From NCBI RefSeq assembly GCF_901000735.1, contig NC_081543.1, positions 26,803,515 through 26,867,514 of the forward strand: DNA of 64,000 nt. Direction: 5' to 3'. Origin of the DNA: Corylus avellana (Eukaryota > Streptophyta > Magnoliopsida > Fagales > Betulaceae). Positions 1 to 10,601 of this stretch are shown in pieces (position 1 is the stretch's first letter; each line of letters starts with the position of its first letter). The notes under the pieces were generated by a model. It did no database searches, was not told the DNA's origin, and saw only the letters and a list, made by a program, of their open reading frames with translations. Made by a program: the position numbers and the translations under genes.

Positions 1-321
1 CATCATCACATCAAAGTTCCACCACCAAAAATTCATCTGCACAATTCAGTCCACTAGCAAACACAATTTCACCATACCAAACCGGTCTTTAGTGGGACAA
101 ACTCCATCAGGTTCTCATTTCACAACAAAGACAAGAAATTTGGTGATCAATGCAACCTAGTTTTGCAGTTCACCAGAATAAAGAAAAAGAAGATTGTCTT
201 CTTTGCTTGGTTTAGAAAGAAACGAAAAAAAAAAAAAGGTGAGTCAAAGGAGAAGGAAAAAGATTTTCACCGCAAGATTTTTACGACCTTGAGGACAAGG
301 TCGATTCAAAGAGGGATGGAA
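1..321 (+). mobile_element. 3' internal end of an LTR retrotransposon (truncated by window edge)
   Basis: The stretch just before the LTR at 322 reads, in one frame, as LEDKVDSKRDGM. This resembles the 'leu-glu-asp-lys-val' run that often closes the polyprotein of plant Ty3/gypsy elements. It is followed by a purine-rich tract (about 308-321, AAAGAGGGATGGA) in the position of a polypurine tract. No long open frame remains, so this is a decayed copy. The superfamily assignment is inferred from this short tail only. Confidence 0.5.
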
Positions 322-700
322 TGTTACATGTAGTCATTGTTAGATAGTGGGTCTGTTATGAAGTATTATCAATTAGGTTGTTTTATTATTTTAATATTGT
401 TGTGTGAGTAGGACTCTTATGTTATGTTTATCTCTTTTATCTTGTTATTTGTTATTTGGGTAGGATTAGATTTATCTATTTTAAATGGAAGTCCTATCTC
501 ATGTGGGACTCTATTTTTTATTGTCTTTAAATACTGCATTATTTATGAATAAAGAAATCAATCAAGTAAATTATTCAAACCCTGTGTTTGTAAGAATTGA
601 GAGAACCTCGAATTGCTCATAGGAAGTTTAGGATTCCTCGAAAATCCTACCATATCAATCTTTTTACTTAGTTCTCATCACGTTGCGTAAGCACGTAACA
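322..700 (+). mobile_element. LTR (3' LTR of the element on its left)
   Basis: A 379-bp unit starts with TGTTAC and ends with GTAACA, a perfect 6-bp terminal inverted repeat of the TG...CA type. It follows directly on a purine-rich tract. It contains a TATA-like TTTAAATA near 527 and an AATAAA polyadenylation-type signal near 549, in the right order for U3-R-U5. The partner 5' LTR would lie left of the window, so the target-site duplication cannot be checked. Confidence 0.6.
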
Positions 701-1585
701 CATTCATAATTACTCTTATAAACTTCAAAAACTCTCAATTTAATAGTGTATTAATCTTTAATTTTTTTAAAATTTTACCCTTACGTCAGGATTTTCCATT
801 AAATTCTAACAGAAGGATGTCAAAATTTCTAAAATACTCTAAAAAATTTGCAAGGACTTAACGGAATTTTAAAAAATACCCACGCTTGAATCTTTGAAAA
901 ATAATTTAATATTTGTGTTTTTTTTTTTTTTTTTTTAAATGGTACTTTGGAAATTTTGATAGGATTTAAACAAAAATCTTAATGGATTGGTGAAATTGAA
1001 AAAAAATGAAAGATCGGTACATTAAATTGAGAGTTTTTTAAGTTTATGGAGCTAATTGCAAAGGTAGCAACTATTCAAGAGGGTTAAATTAAGTCCCCCC
1101 TCCCCCCTTCCCCTTTATTTATTATAATTTGCTGGCATGTATCGGCAGTAGGTGATTAGAGTCACGTCAGCTATTTAAAAAAAAAAAAAAGAATATAGCA
1201 CTTTTCCATCACATATTGACATGTGTCAAAAAATTGTAAAAATGTTGTTGTAAGTCTAACATTTTTCAAATCAATATTGTAAACACAGACGAACTTGGAA
1301 CCAAAACATAAATGATGGGTCAAGCCTAATTAGAAATTATCATTTCTTTTTCGCTTTCCTAAAGAAAAAGATTAAAAGGACAAGTAAAAATATGAACAAT
1401 TCTTGAAATGAGATCAAACAAAACCAGGTTCTTAATTGGTTTAAATAAAACTTGGCAACACACATATGATATGAGACAGCAAAACACAGTAAAAACAGCA
1501 CCATAAATGTTGGTAGGCCGTCATTGATGGTAAATAGGATGATCACACTATAACAAGTGTGGTCATCCCCACACCCGATTATTCC

Positions 1586-1626
1586 TACAAGAAGGTAATA
1601 ACTTCCAGAGTTATTACCTTCTTGTA
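1586..1626. repeat. Perfect 18-bp inverted repeat (hairpin)
   Basis: The arm at 1586-1603 (TACAAGAAGGTAATAACT) is exactly reverse-complemented at 1609-1626, with a 5-nt spacer. It lies just before a pair of direct repeats (1661-1893), suggesting one decayed mobile element in this stretch. Confidence 0.8.
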
Positions 1627-1660
1627 ATAGTAACTTCCACACCCCATTATTCCTACAAGG

Positions 1661-1895
1661 ACACAACTCATGGTCAAGAGTTGTGATTGAGGCTCTATAA
1701 TGAGACTATAAATAGAATCTCATGAGAACATATTTATGTTACAATTTCATTCTTACATTAGTAGGAAGGTAATAACCTCCCTATGGAGGTTATCTGAAAA
1801 GATGACACAACTCTTGGTCAAGAGTTGTGATTGGAACTCTATTTATAGAGTCCCATAGAACATATTTCTGTTACAATTTTTTTCTTACGTTAGTC
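1661..1895. repeat. Two diverged direct repeats of about 90-100 bp
   Basis: Copy A (1661-about 1762) and copy B (1804-about 1895) share ACACAACTC-TGGTCAAGAG at the start, a TATAAATAG/TATTTATAG segment, then GAACATATTT-TGTTACAATTT and TTCTTAC-TTAGT. A TGTT at 1507 and TTAACA ending at 2034 might bound an old LTR-like unit, but no target duplication supports those edges. Confidence 0.6.
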
Positions 1896-3425
1896 TCTCA
1901 AATTCTCTTGGTCCTTCATTAGATTTCCACCCTAACGGGGAGAAATCCTTCTAGAAGATCAATCAATAAAAATGTATAGTCATGAGTTATGAACAATATA
2001 TCTTGCGATTTCACATGTCAAACTTGTGTTAACAAACAAAATCACCAAAAAAAAAGTGTCGTATTTTGCAAAATAAAATGTTCACATTTTCAAATTGTAG
2101 GTGAAATCAAACCCCAATTTTACTAAATACTTAATTGCATTTTTAAAAATTTTAAACTTTATTAAAGGACTATTTGGGTTTTTGATTTTAAAATGCATTT
2201 GGTCAGAGGAGGAATCACTCCCAATCTTGGGGGATCCCCGGCTACCCCAAAATTTAAAAAATGTCATAAATATTTGCAAATCTATTTTAAATTTTAGGTA
2301 TTTTTAAATGGACCTACCAAAATTTATTTTTACCACCAAAGATTTTATTTGTTTAGTTTTGTCCCTCACCACCCTCCACCTGGTCTCCTAAAATTCTAAT
2401 TTCACCCCTACGTTTGGTAACATCTCATTTTGGCACTTAATATCGTATATTAGCCTTTCAAAGTTAAAACCGCACGTTTGAAAAAAAGTCTCATTGCCTG
2501 TAATTTGAAAACACAATTTTTTTTTTACCTTTTCATATTATAATTTTTTAAAGAGGCACTTTGAAAAGATACATTTTTCTGCAATTTTTTATTTGGTTCG
2601 CACTTTTGGTGTGCGAAATTGCGCCAGAAACATTCTAAATGCATTTTGAAACCTCTATTTTTTCGAGCGGTATATTTTAAAACCGCCAACCCAAATGGAC
2701 ACTTCGAAAGTAAATATTCATTTTGTTTTTCAACCTTGTGCATGAGTAGCTATCTCAAGCTCTTCAAAATCCCCATTCACCTATTTCTTTCATTCTCTTT
2801 CCCATGAGGAGGAAAGAAAGAACAATAATAAAAACAAGTTTGAATATGTTTTCCATGAATAGCCATCCCACCTCTCCAAAATTTGATCCCACCTTGTCCC
2901 CACATGCATTACTTTCAAAGCAATATAAGACATTTTCTGTCCTCTTAGACCAAAATTTTGATCCCAAATTTGGCCACCAATGACCATGTCACACTCATGA
3001 CACAACAACACATGCCATTTCAAACCTAATGCCATTGCCAACATTATCACATTCCCACAAGGCATAGAAAATCTCATTCATGCACAATCCCAATTCACCA
3101 AATCCCATAATACAACACGTCAAATCAAAAGAAATATACTATAAAAAAAAATATATATATTTAAAATTTTTGTATCCAAAAATTCCTATATTTGTTTTTG
3201 TTATTAATTTATTTTGAAAGATTTTCTTATATTTTGGTTTTAAGAGCACAAAAAAAAAAAAAAAAAAATTCATAGCCAAATAAACGGTACAAAACCATGT
3301 AATTTCTAATAACTTTTCTTTTTTTTTTTTTGGTACCATTTTCGTATATGTACACATGAACAAACTCAAAAACCCATAACCCAATTTTTTTTTTTTTTTT
3401 TTTTTTTTGGGTAAACTAAGAATCA

Positions 3426-3920
3426 CTACCAACCAGTAAAATTTGCATATTCACTGTAAAAATCAGAAATCCCAGAAGCAGCCCAGAGCCTCTCATTGAG
3501 AGCTCCTTGCATATCGTCCGAAATGAAGGGTGTTCGGCACAGAGGACAAGTTTTCTGATCGTAGCCCATCCAACGGTCCAGGCAGCCCCGGTGGAAGATG
3601 TGGCGGCAGTTGGTGAGCCGGCGGATCTCGTGGTGGGGCTCGAACTCATAAAGACAGACGGCGCAGGACTCGGGGGGATCCACCAGGTCAGAGAACTTCA
3701 CCACGGGGAGGATTTCTCGGATCAGAACCGCCGATACGGAGTCGAATTCGGGGTCTCGGGCCGGCGTATCGGGCCACGCAATGTCCGGTTCGAGAAAATC
3801 GGCGATGCCCAGGTGGCGAAACACCTCGTAGATGAGCTTCCGGAGAAAACCCAGAAGGCAAAGCACTTGGAGAAAGAGCTTCGGGAGCAAAAGCTCGGTG
3901 TAGCCCACTGGAAAACCCAT
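3426..3920 (-). CDS. BRH1-like RING-H2 finger E3 ubiquitin ligase
   Basis: A single-exon gene for a 164-residue protein. Residues 1-30 begin MGFPVGYTEL and form a hydrophobic segment, a likely membrane anchor. A RING-H2 finger spans about 86-128, with all eight zinc ligands present: C86, C89, C105, H107, H110, C113, C125, C128 (C3H2C3), plus the usual tryptophan in DRW. The N-terminus, the LIREILPV segment and the RLWAASG tail match the Arabidopsis BRH1 (brassinosteroid-responsive RING-H2) group, also related to XERICO, and the length is normal. As a RING protein it should recruit an E2 and transfer ubiquitin; the substrate is unknown. The ATG at 3918-3920 is the family start. A CT-rich leader and TATA-like box lie upstream at 3921-4042. 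Which BRH1 paralogue it is cannot be settled here. Confidence 0.93.
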   Translation of the reverse strand: MGFPVGYTELLLPKLFLQVLCLLGFLRKLIYEVFRHLGIADFLEPDIAWPDTPARDPEFDSVSAVLIREILPVVKFSDLVDPPESCAVCLYEFEPHHEIRRLTNCRHIFHRGCLDRWMGYDQKTCPLCRTPFISDDMQGALNERLWAASGISDFYSEYANFTGW

Positions 3921-4042
3921 GGAAGAGAGAAAAAAATGCTCTGAGCTTTGTTTTCTGTGTGTTTTTCGTATCTCTGAGAGAGAGAGACAGAAAGAGAGGA
4001 GAGAGAGAGATGCAGAGGGGGAGAGAGGGTGTGTTATATAAA
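3921..4042 (-). promoter_or_regulatory. Core promoter and pyrimidine-rich leader of the RING gene
   Basis: Read on the minus strand, a TTATATAA box (4034-4041) is followed by a CT-rich tract (about 3970-4020), then the ATG at 3920. This spacing suits a TATA box and a short 5' leader. The start site itself is inferred. Confidence 0.5.
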
Positions 4043-5159
4043 GAGAAAGTGGAGGGGATTGTGAATTGTCTATAATGGGTATGCTTCTGAGAGTTTTTTG
4101 CTTTTGAGTTTTGAGTTTTGAGTTTTGATTTTATTTTAATTTTCTTTTTTATTTTTATAGATTATGTTACTATTCACTGCTGTCCTATTCATAGGCTTTT
4201 ACAGACATGAATCCATTTGATGTATAAAGTATGTGATTATGTTTATCACTCAATTATGATAACATTTACAGTACTCCCATGTAATTCTTATGTATACTTA
4301 AGTTAGAGAGATGCTTTATGAACATTTTTATTTCATAATTATCTTACCATATTAACCTTGTAGTCTAACTAATGTTTGGATTTTGTTTTAACAATGACTA
4401 ATTAAAAAATTAGTTAAAATTGTCATGACAGTATTGCAGAATAAAAAAGTAATTTATAGTATTATTCGTTAATTTTTTTTGGTGGTAAGACAAAGATTGT
4501 TTGTTTGTTCACATGAGTGTTTTGTGTTTGAATTATTTGTTTTGAAATGGTCAAATAGAAGAACAAAAGGTTTAAGGAACGGAGGTTTCACATTGATTTT
4601 TTTTTTTTTTATATTGTTTGTTTTTGCAAACGAATGGTTATTAGTAGATCACAAAATAATAATAATAATAATAATAATTTTAGCACCGTATCCGTTAAGC
4701 AATCAATATTGTTTAGCCCAGCTCACAAAAAGAAAAGAATTTTGGTGTTGCTAATTCTAGATACAAGGACGGTTCTTGAAATTGTTAGAAAAAATAATTA
4801 ATTATTTTATTTGAAATGAAGGAAGAAAGAGTATATTTTTTTTTTTAAAAAAAAAAAAATCTAATTTCTTGTTAATTTATGAAGCTAAATTAATGTTATA
4901 GGGGAATTAAAAAAAAAAAAAAATGTTAAGACTACTTAGATGGTTTTGAGTGTTATGCGGTTCATTGCTCTTAAAAATGCACACAAATAACATTTCATAC
5001 AAAAAATAATGCTATACACTAAAATTTTATCCCACTTTATTGATATAGCATTAACAATCCGTGGTTGTTTTTTTATTTATTTTTTTAACAAGAACGGATT
5101 AGCATAAAAAGTATGGTTTTTAACATCTTTTTTTAATAATGTTATTCTAATGTGACACT

Positions 5160-5354
5160 CAGGGGTGGAACTGCCCTTGCCTTTGGGAGGACAGAAGTTT
5201 CCCTAATTTTTTTTTAAAAAAAATTTCCTAAATTTTATGTATTTTTATGAGTTCGACCCCTCAAAATTATTTTTTTACCCTTAAAGATCTTCATTTTTTA
5301 GTTATGTACTTCTATCCCCCGTCCCCCTCGTCTCAAATCTTTGTTCCACCCCTG
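5160..5354. mobile_element. hAT-like MITE with perfect 12-bp terminal inverted repeats
   Basis: CAGGGGTGGAAC at 5160-5171 is exactly inverted at 5343-5354. CAGGGG-type ends are typical of non-autonomous hAT elements. The 195-bp interior has no coding capacity. Flanking 8-mers do not match, so no target-site duplication is visible and the copy is probably old. Confidence 0.65.
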
Positions 5355-5797
5355 AAGTGGTGGTACAGTCAATCAACCTTTAAAATCCAAGAACCAATTG
5401 ACAGTCCCGTATTAACAAAGTGACATATTGTAGTTTTCATGAAAAATAACACAAAATAAGAAAGAGGAGTACAAGAGGCAAAGATCGAACCCTAGGAAAA
5501 CGTTGGCAACATCACCCATTCCATAATGTTGTGTGGTAATTGTCACACAAATGAGACCACGACCATTTGTCAGATCCGAAAGTGACAAAATAGTTAGTGG
5601 AGAGTGGATACAAATCACTCCTCCGATGGTTTCTTTGGTCACCAACAATCGCATGAATCGCATATAAACACAGCTTCTTTTTTCCTCACTAGCTTTGGCG
5701 ATAGGGTTTAGGAAATTATCATTGCATTTTAATTTTAGTGTTTGTAAAGGTCACAGTCCCTTGGGATAGAAGTAACAACTGGCTAGATTCTTTGAAT

Positions 5798-5798
<1 letters not shown>

Positions 5799-5831
<33 letters not shown>

Positions 5832-5832
5832 A
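5799..5832. repeat. Compound (AC)n(AT)n microsatellite
   Basis: An uninterrupted CA-dinucleotide run passes directly into a TA-dinucleotide run. Likely length-polymorphic. Confidence 0.85.
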
Positions 5833-7590
5833 GGTAGCACTAAAAAAACTGTTTGGGAAAACTTCACCTCGTTGGATAAGTTATGAGTGTTGCAATGTTA
5901 ACTTCAAACTATCAAAAATTATAGAGTACTATTCCATTTTTTAGATCTTTTAAATTTCATCCTTACTATTAGGGTTTTTGGTTAAATTAAACGACAAATA
6001 GGTGAATTTTTTTTTTTTTTTTATACTTCTGTAAATTTTATAACGATACAAATTTACCCTTAATTATTATTATTATTTAAAAAAGAAAAAAGAAAAAGAC
6101 TCATGGTTTGGCCGCGGGTCAGCAAATGTTAAGTTTTCTTTTTTAAAAACGAGAGTATTTTAATAATTTTGGCATTATTAAAATCCTAGCGGAGTGGTGA
6201 AACTAAAAAGAGTTGAAAAATTGGATATTTACTTTGCAACTTTTGATAATTTGAGGTCAATATAGCAAAATCAGTGACACATCGAGAGTATAAGAAAAGT
6301 ATCTCTACCGCGTGTATATATATATATATATAACAAAAGATCTCCAATAACTTTCTTGCTTGAAGATCATGAATGATTTTGGTAAGAGAGAGAGAGAGAG
6401 AGGGGAAAGATTAATTATTAGGGATGAATGATAGAGAAATGGGGCAAAGGAGGGGTAAAAGGGGTGTGTCAATGGTGTTGAAACGTCATAGAGACATGAA
6501 GTGGGGGATGATGGTTCCACCAATCATCCCTTTGGAAGCCCACAAGACTTGCAATTTCGTAAAGAAACAACAAATCAATGGGAAAAGATCGGGCTAGTTA
6601 TGGCTATTGGCTAGTGGGGGTGATGATATTTGGTGTCATTGTCCTTTCTTATTTACTTGGGGCACCACTAACATATCAAATGCCTTTTATGAACTAATTT
6701 CAGACAATGTTTTATATATCTCCACTAACATACCAAATGGCCTGTTTTTTTACACATTTTTCAACTCTCTCTTTCTCTCTCTCTTACGCTCGCACATTCT
6801 TATTCAGACAGTTTTCTTTTAAATTGAGTCAGAAGAAAATTCTTCAATTCAATTTTTTAAGCTTGTGATTATTCTCGTGATTAAGATTAACCCACTTGAT
6901 CCCTTCATTGACCAACATGATGTGTAAAAGAAAGGGTGCATGGCTTCCAAATCACATAGCAAAATGCAAGTAAACAATTTATACTGGAAAAAAAAAAAAA
7001 ATTGATAATAATGACAAATTTCATTTAGAAGTATACTCTACGAATAAATTAATGGTGGAGATAAAATTCTCGTATTATTGAAGAGATTAATACTTCTAAA
7101 CACTTACAATATCTTGATTTAGTGCTAGAAAAATATTAGATTTACAACTCTTTTACAACTTACTACATACGTATCAGTATGTGATTAAAGGGTGGTAAAA
7201 CAAATTTAGTAACTGATGTGGTTCCAATTACATGTTAACACGTGTCAGCAAATTTCATTACAAATTGAGCTTACATTTGTTTTCACTTATGATTAATGCC
7301 ATTAAACGACGTATCCATTTCACAACAACTGACGTGAGGTGACGCGTTTTAAGTAGCGACATGAAAAGACACTTAAAACACGCTACGTCAACCATTATTC
7401 TTCACTTCTAAGGTTCTGTTTGTAAACTTTTTTTTTTTTTTTGACATATCTATGTCAAATAATATTTTTAACAAAATTATATATCGATGTATAATTTTGG
7501 GATTGAGATCTCAAGCAATTTTGCTATCTGAATTGTTAGCGTAAAAGATATGTTAATATGGATCCACTTGCTTAGGCATGTGATCAGTTC

Positions 7591-8265
7591 GTTCCATGGA
7601 GACCGACTTAATTTCTAGCGATCCAAACAATAAATTATTATCGAAGATGGGAACCAATCAAACTCATTCATTAGAGAGAGAGAGAGAGAGAGAGAGGCAA
7701 TCTGGCAAGCAGGATGGGTTGGAGGGAGAAGAAGAAAAGGGTGAAGACAATGTGAATGGGGGGCTGGGCAGTGGCATGCCAAGCAAGAAGCACCAAGGCC
7801 CTGTAACCAAGTGGCACTGACATGTGCCTGATGGCGCCACGGCAACATTGGCCCACCCGATAACAAACCCACAGGCTACAGTTCTCAGGCCACATTATTT
7901 TAACTCATGCACGCATCGAACCCCGACCGCCGGGACCAGACCTCTGACCACTCACCACCATATCTGTTTCGTTCCTCTGTCTCATTCTTTGTCTCTCTCT
8001 CTCTCCATCCCCTCCACTCCCTCATCAGAATCACAACCACTTTCTTCTTCACTTGTTTATGTCAACAGTTTTCCCCATCATATATAGGGCCTCTCAATAT
8101 CTCTATGATTGATACTATAATACCATTGAGGCATTGATACAGTACAAATTAAGACTATTCTATTTATGTATTTCTTTTAAGAATGATGAGTATTTGGAAA
8201 AACAAAAAAATGGGTCTTCCATTTTATCTACAAAAAAGCAAAACAAGGTTAATTTGTGGGTCTCA
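7591..8265. other. Locally less AT-rich spacer with GA repeat, no gene recognised
   Basis: It carries a (GA) run at about 7674-7697 and CT-rich patches near 7990-8010. Overlapping short frames on both strands show no domain or codon pattern I can identify. It could be a promoter or leader of a non-coding transcript, but nothing proves it. Confidence 0.4.
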
Positions 8266-8636
8266 TACGTACTGACGGTAGAGCATTAGCAAAACAAGGT
8301 CAAGGTCTACTTTTGTGTCAACGCTGATGGTAGACCATTAGCGTCCACATTTTTGTCGATGCTGATGGAGCGTCCACTTTTGTGTGAACGTTGTTTGTCC
8401 ACCAACAGCGTCAACTTTGATTTCGATTCTAATTGATCTTCAGCGTTCATCGGAAATATTATTAGCGTCAACATTTGTGGACGCTGTTGGGTTATCATTG
8501 GCGTCGACTCCGTCGACACTGATGAGCTTTAGTTGGTCATCAGCGTCCACCTTATCAGTGTCGACATCAACAACGTCCACTATTGCACTTTAAGCGTCCA
8601 AAAAAAGTCAACACTAAAATTCAACGTTTTGTAGTG
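8266..8636 (-). mobile_element. CACTA-like transposon end with subterminal repeats
   Basis: Read on the minus strand, the segment starts CACTACAAAACGTTGAATTT at 8636, the CACTA-type terminus. It continues into many diverged direct and inverted copies of a GTGGACGCT / AGCGTCCAC / GTCAACGCTGATGG word. Such subterminal repeats are the transposase-binding regions of CACTA elements. The opposite terminus was not found, so this is a truncated or strongly decayed copy. Confidence 0.6.
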
Positions 8637-10097
8637 TGGATACCGGAGGCCTCATAGGTGGTTTGGCCACTTTGCCTTTCTCTCTTTCTTTTTTTTTTGG
8701 TGGTTTTTAATAATTTTTAAGAGCACTTTGAAAAGTAAAATGTAGAAATAGTCATGTGTAGCGCACGTGAGTCCATTTTAACTCCGGCTGTTAACAAAGG
8801 GTTTGATTTGTAAAGGTCATGTGTCAATTTTTTTAAGTTTTGCAGTATAAGTGCTAAAGAGATTATAATTTAGGAGGTAAAATGTATTTTCTCCTAATTT
8901 TGAACTTGATCAGATGGAGAAAGTGGGATTTTCTTGTTTTGGGCTCAAACTAGAAGGATTTGAGAATCCAAATTAGTCCAAAAAATGAATTTGGTGAACT
9001 ATATATGTCCCCATATCTTTTGATATTGAATCACCTTTTCCACGCATGTGTTTACTTTCTGATCTTTTAAGTGATGCAACATGTAATCAGGTTGTGAAAG
9101 CAACATGTCAGTAAGTTTAACATATACAAAACAAACTTAGAGTGTGTTTAATTAAACAGATGTTTTTACTAAAAATTACAAAAAATGTCATATTTAGGAG
9201 TGCATTTGAAAAGTAAAAAAAATTCCAACCTTTCACGCGGCAAGCAAGGAGGTGCATGTTTAAAGATACACGTACAGTTTTAAAGGCAGAACTGCGATTT
9301 TACCAAACGCTTAACTGAGTTGTTAAAAATCATGTCTTCATTTCACAACGTTTTGAAATCGCTATCTTTTCAAACCCGCTAAGAAAAACCAGACTGAAAT
9401 GAGGCAGGAGCTTGCCTTTCTGCAAGCTATCCGGCATTTGGCCCTATTAGGATCAGATTAACAGGTAGGCCAGCTAAATCCAACCATGATTTCTTTTTAA
9501 TCCTGGGTGTAATGTTAATATCTTAAGCCAAAACCATCCCACTTGTCATATTTAACTAATTTTGGTTCTGAATTGTGGCTCACTCTTTACTCTTTGATTG
9601 CCTAGACATTTTATGCAGAAACTGCTTGAATTTAATATCTAATTATCAGAAATTACCTGCCATGATGTTGAACTAAGCTGAAGAACAAATATATATATCC
9701 AACCTTGCTTGTCAGATGTTGTCCATGCTTCACAACAATGTCCAAAAGACTAAGGAATAATTAATGGCAGGATTAGCAGCAACTTTATGTATTAAGCAGA
9801 TGTAAAATGGTTTTCTGGGTTAGGGTTAATTTGACATGTGAGAGCACGTTGATCATTGCCTCATTGGTGATAAGGGCTGACAGGGACCACGTGGCTTTCC
9901 ATATATATGTCTCTTCTCCTTTGTTTTCGGAAATTTCAAGTTCTAATCATTGTTTGTGTATATTTATTCTCCCTCTGGTGTAAGTGTTGAAGCTTTTCAT
10001 TTTTTTTTTTTTTTTTAATTTATTTATTTATTTCTTTTTTCTCTGCTATTTTTTTTTTTTTTTTTTTTGAAGTAGAAAGCATTCACTTTTTGATTGT
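8637..10097. other. Spacer, no gene seen
   Basis: AT-rich with poly-T tracts (9998-10016, 10050-10068). Around 9140-9385 there is a diverged segment of the 'GTGCGTTT...AAACGC' type also seen at 16.0, 17.6, 19.5 and 38.8 kb. No supported coding frame. Confidence 0.55.
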
Positions 10098-10596
10098 TGA
10101 TGTAGACTAATTAAAGAGCAGCGTCTTTAATTTTGTAAAGAGAAGCGTTTTTGTTTTCTACCCAAAAAATAAAAGAACAGCGCACGCTAAAAGAAAGATA
10201 AAACTCCGCAGTGTATTTGAGAGAAATTCTCTAATTTTATAATGATTCAATGAGTTAGTTTTACATTATAAGCTATCCTATTTATAGAAGATAAATATTT
10301 GTAGAGAAAGTAAACCTAATCCTAGTAGAAATAGTAAATCTAATCTTAGTACAAATAGTAAACCTAATCCTAATAAGAAAAAGAAAATAATTAAAGCAAA
10401 TCCAACCCCATTAAGGAAATAAAATAAAATAAAATTCTAATATAAAATTGATAATCAGCGGGAATCGTGACAATCTTTTATTTTGTATTTATATTGTCTG
10501 AGAATGGATAAAATTCTGATCAAGCGGCGCTGCTCTAATATTATTTTTGATATTTTCTTTTTCACCGAAAATATAGGTAAATATCGTCTTACATCA
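10098..10596 (-). mobile_element. Solo LTR with perfect 5-bp target-site duplication
   Basis: A 499-bp unit begins TGATGTAGAC and ends GTCTTACATCA, so its termini are inverted (TGATGTA/TACATCA). It is flanked on both sides by ATTGT (10093-10097 and 10597-10601). On the minus strand a CTATAAATAG TATA-type box lies around 10280-10290, so the LTR is probably transcribed leftwards. No internal retrotransposon sequence adjoins it, the signature left by recombination between two LTRs. The superfamily cannot be told from an LTR alone. Confidence 0.8.
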
Positions 10597-10601
10597 ATTG
10601 T

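Larger units (their letters stand above)
701..3425. other. AT-rich spacer, no gene seen
   Basis: Apart from the hairpin and direct repeat at 1586-1895, this stretch holds poly-A/T tracts (for example 919-937, 3249-3268, 3385-3408) and short low-complexity frames only. Its right end is the downstream region of the RING gene, which is read leftwards. Confidence 0.6.
4101..7590. other. AT-rich spacer with MITE and microsatellites, no gene seen
   Basis: Open frames here are short and low in complexity. It contains the hAT-like MITE at 5160-5354, an AAT repeat near 4660-4678, an AC/AT microsatellite at 5799-5832, a TA repeat near 6313-6332 and a GA repeat near 6386-6402. Around 7140-7280 is a segment resembling other 'lost MITE' relics of this window. 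Confidence 0.6.

Noticed and set aside
1340..1666. 108-codon minus-strand open frame with a hydrophobic stretch
   Set aside because: It runs through the hairpin at 1586-1626 and ends in an A-rich lysine run. There is no homology I recognise and the composition is that of spacer.
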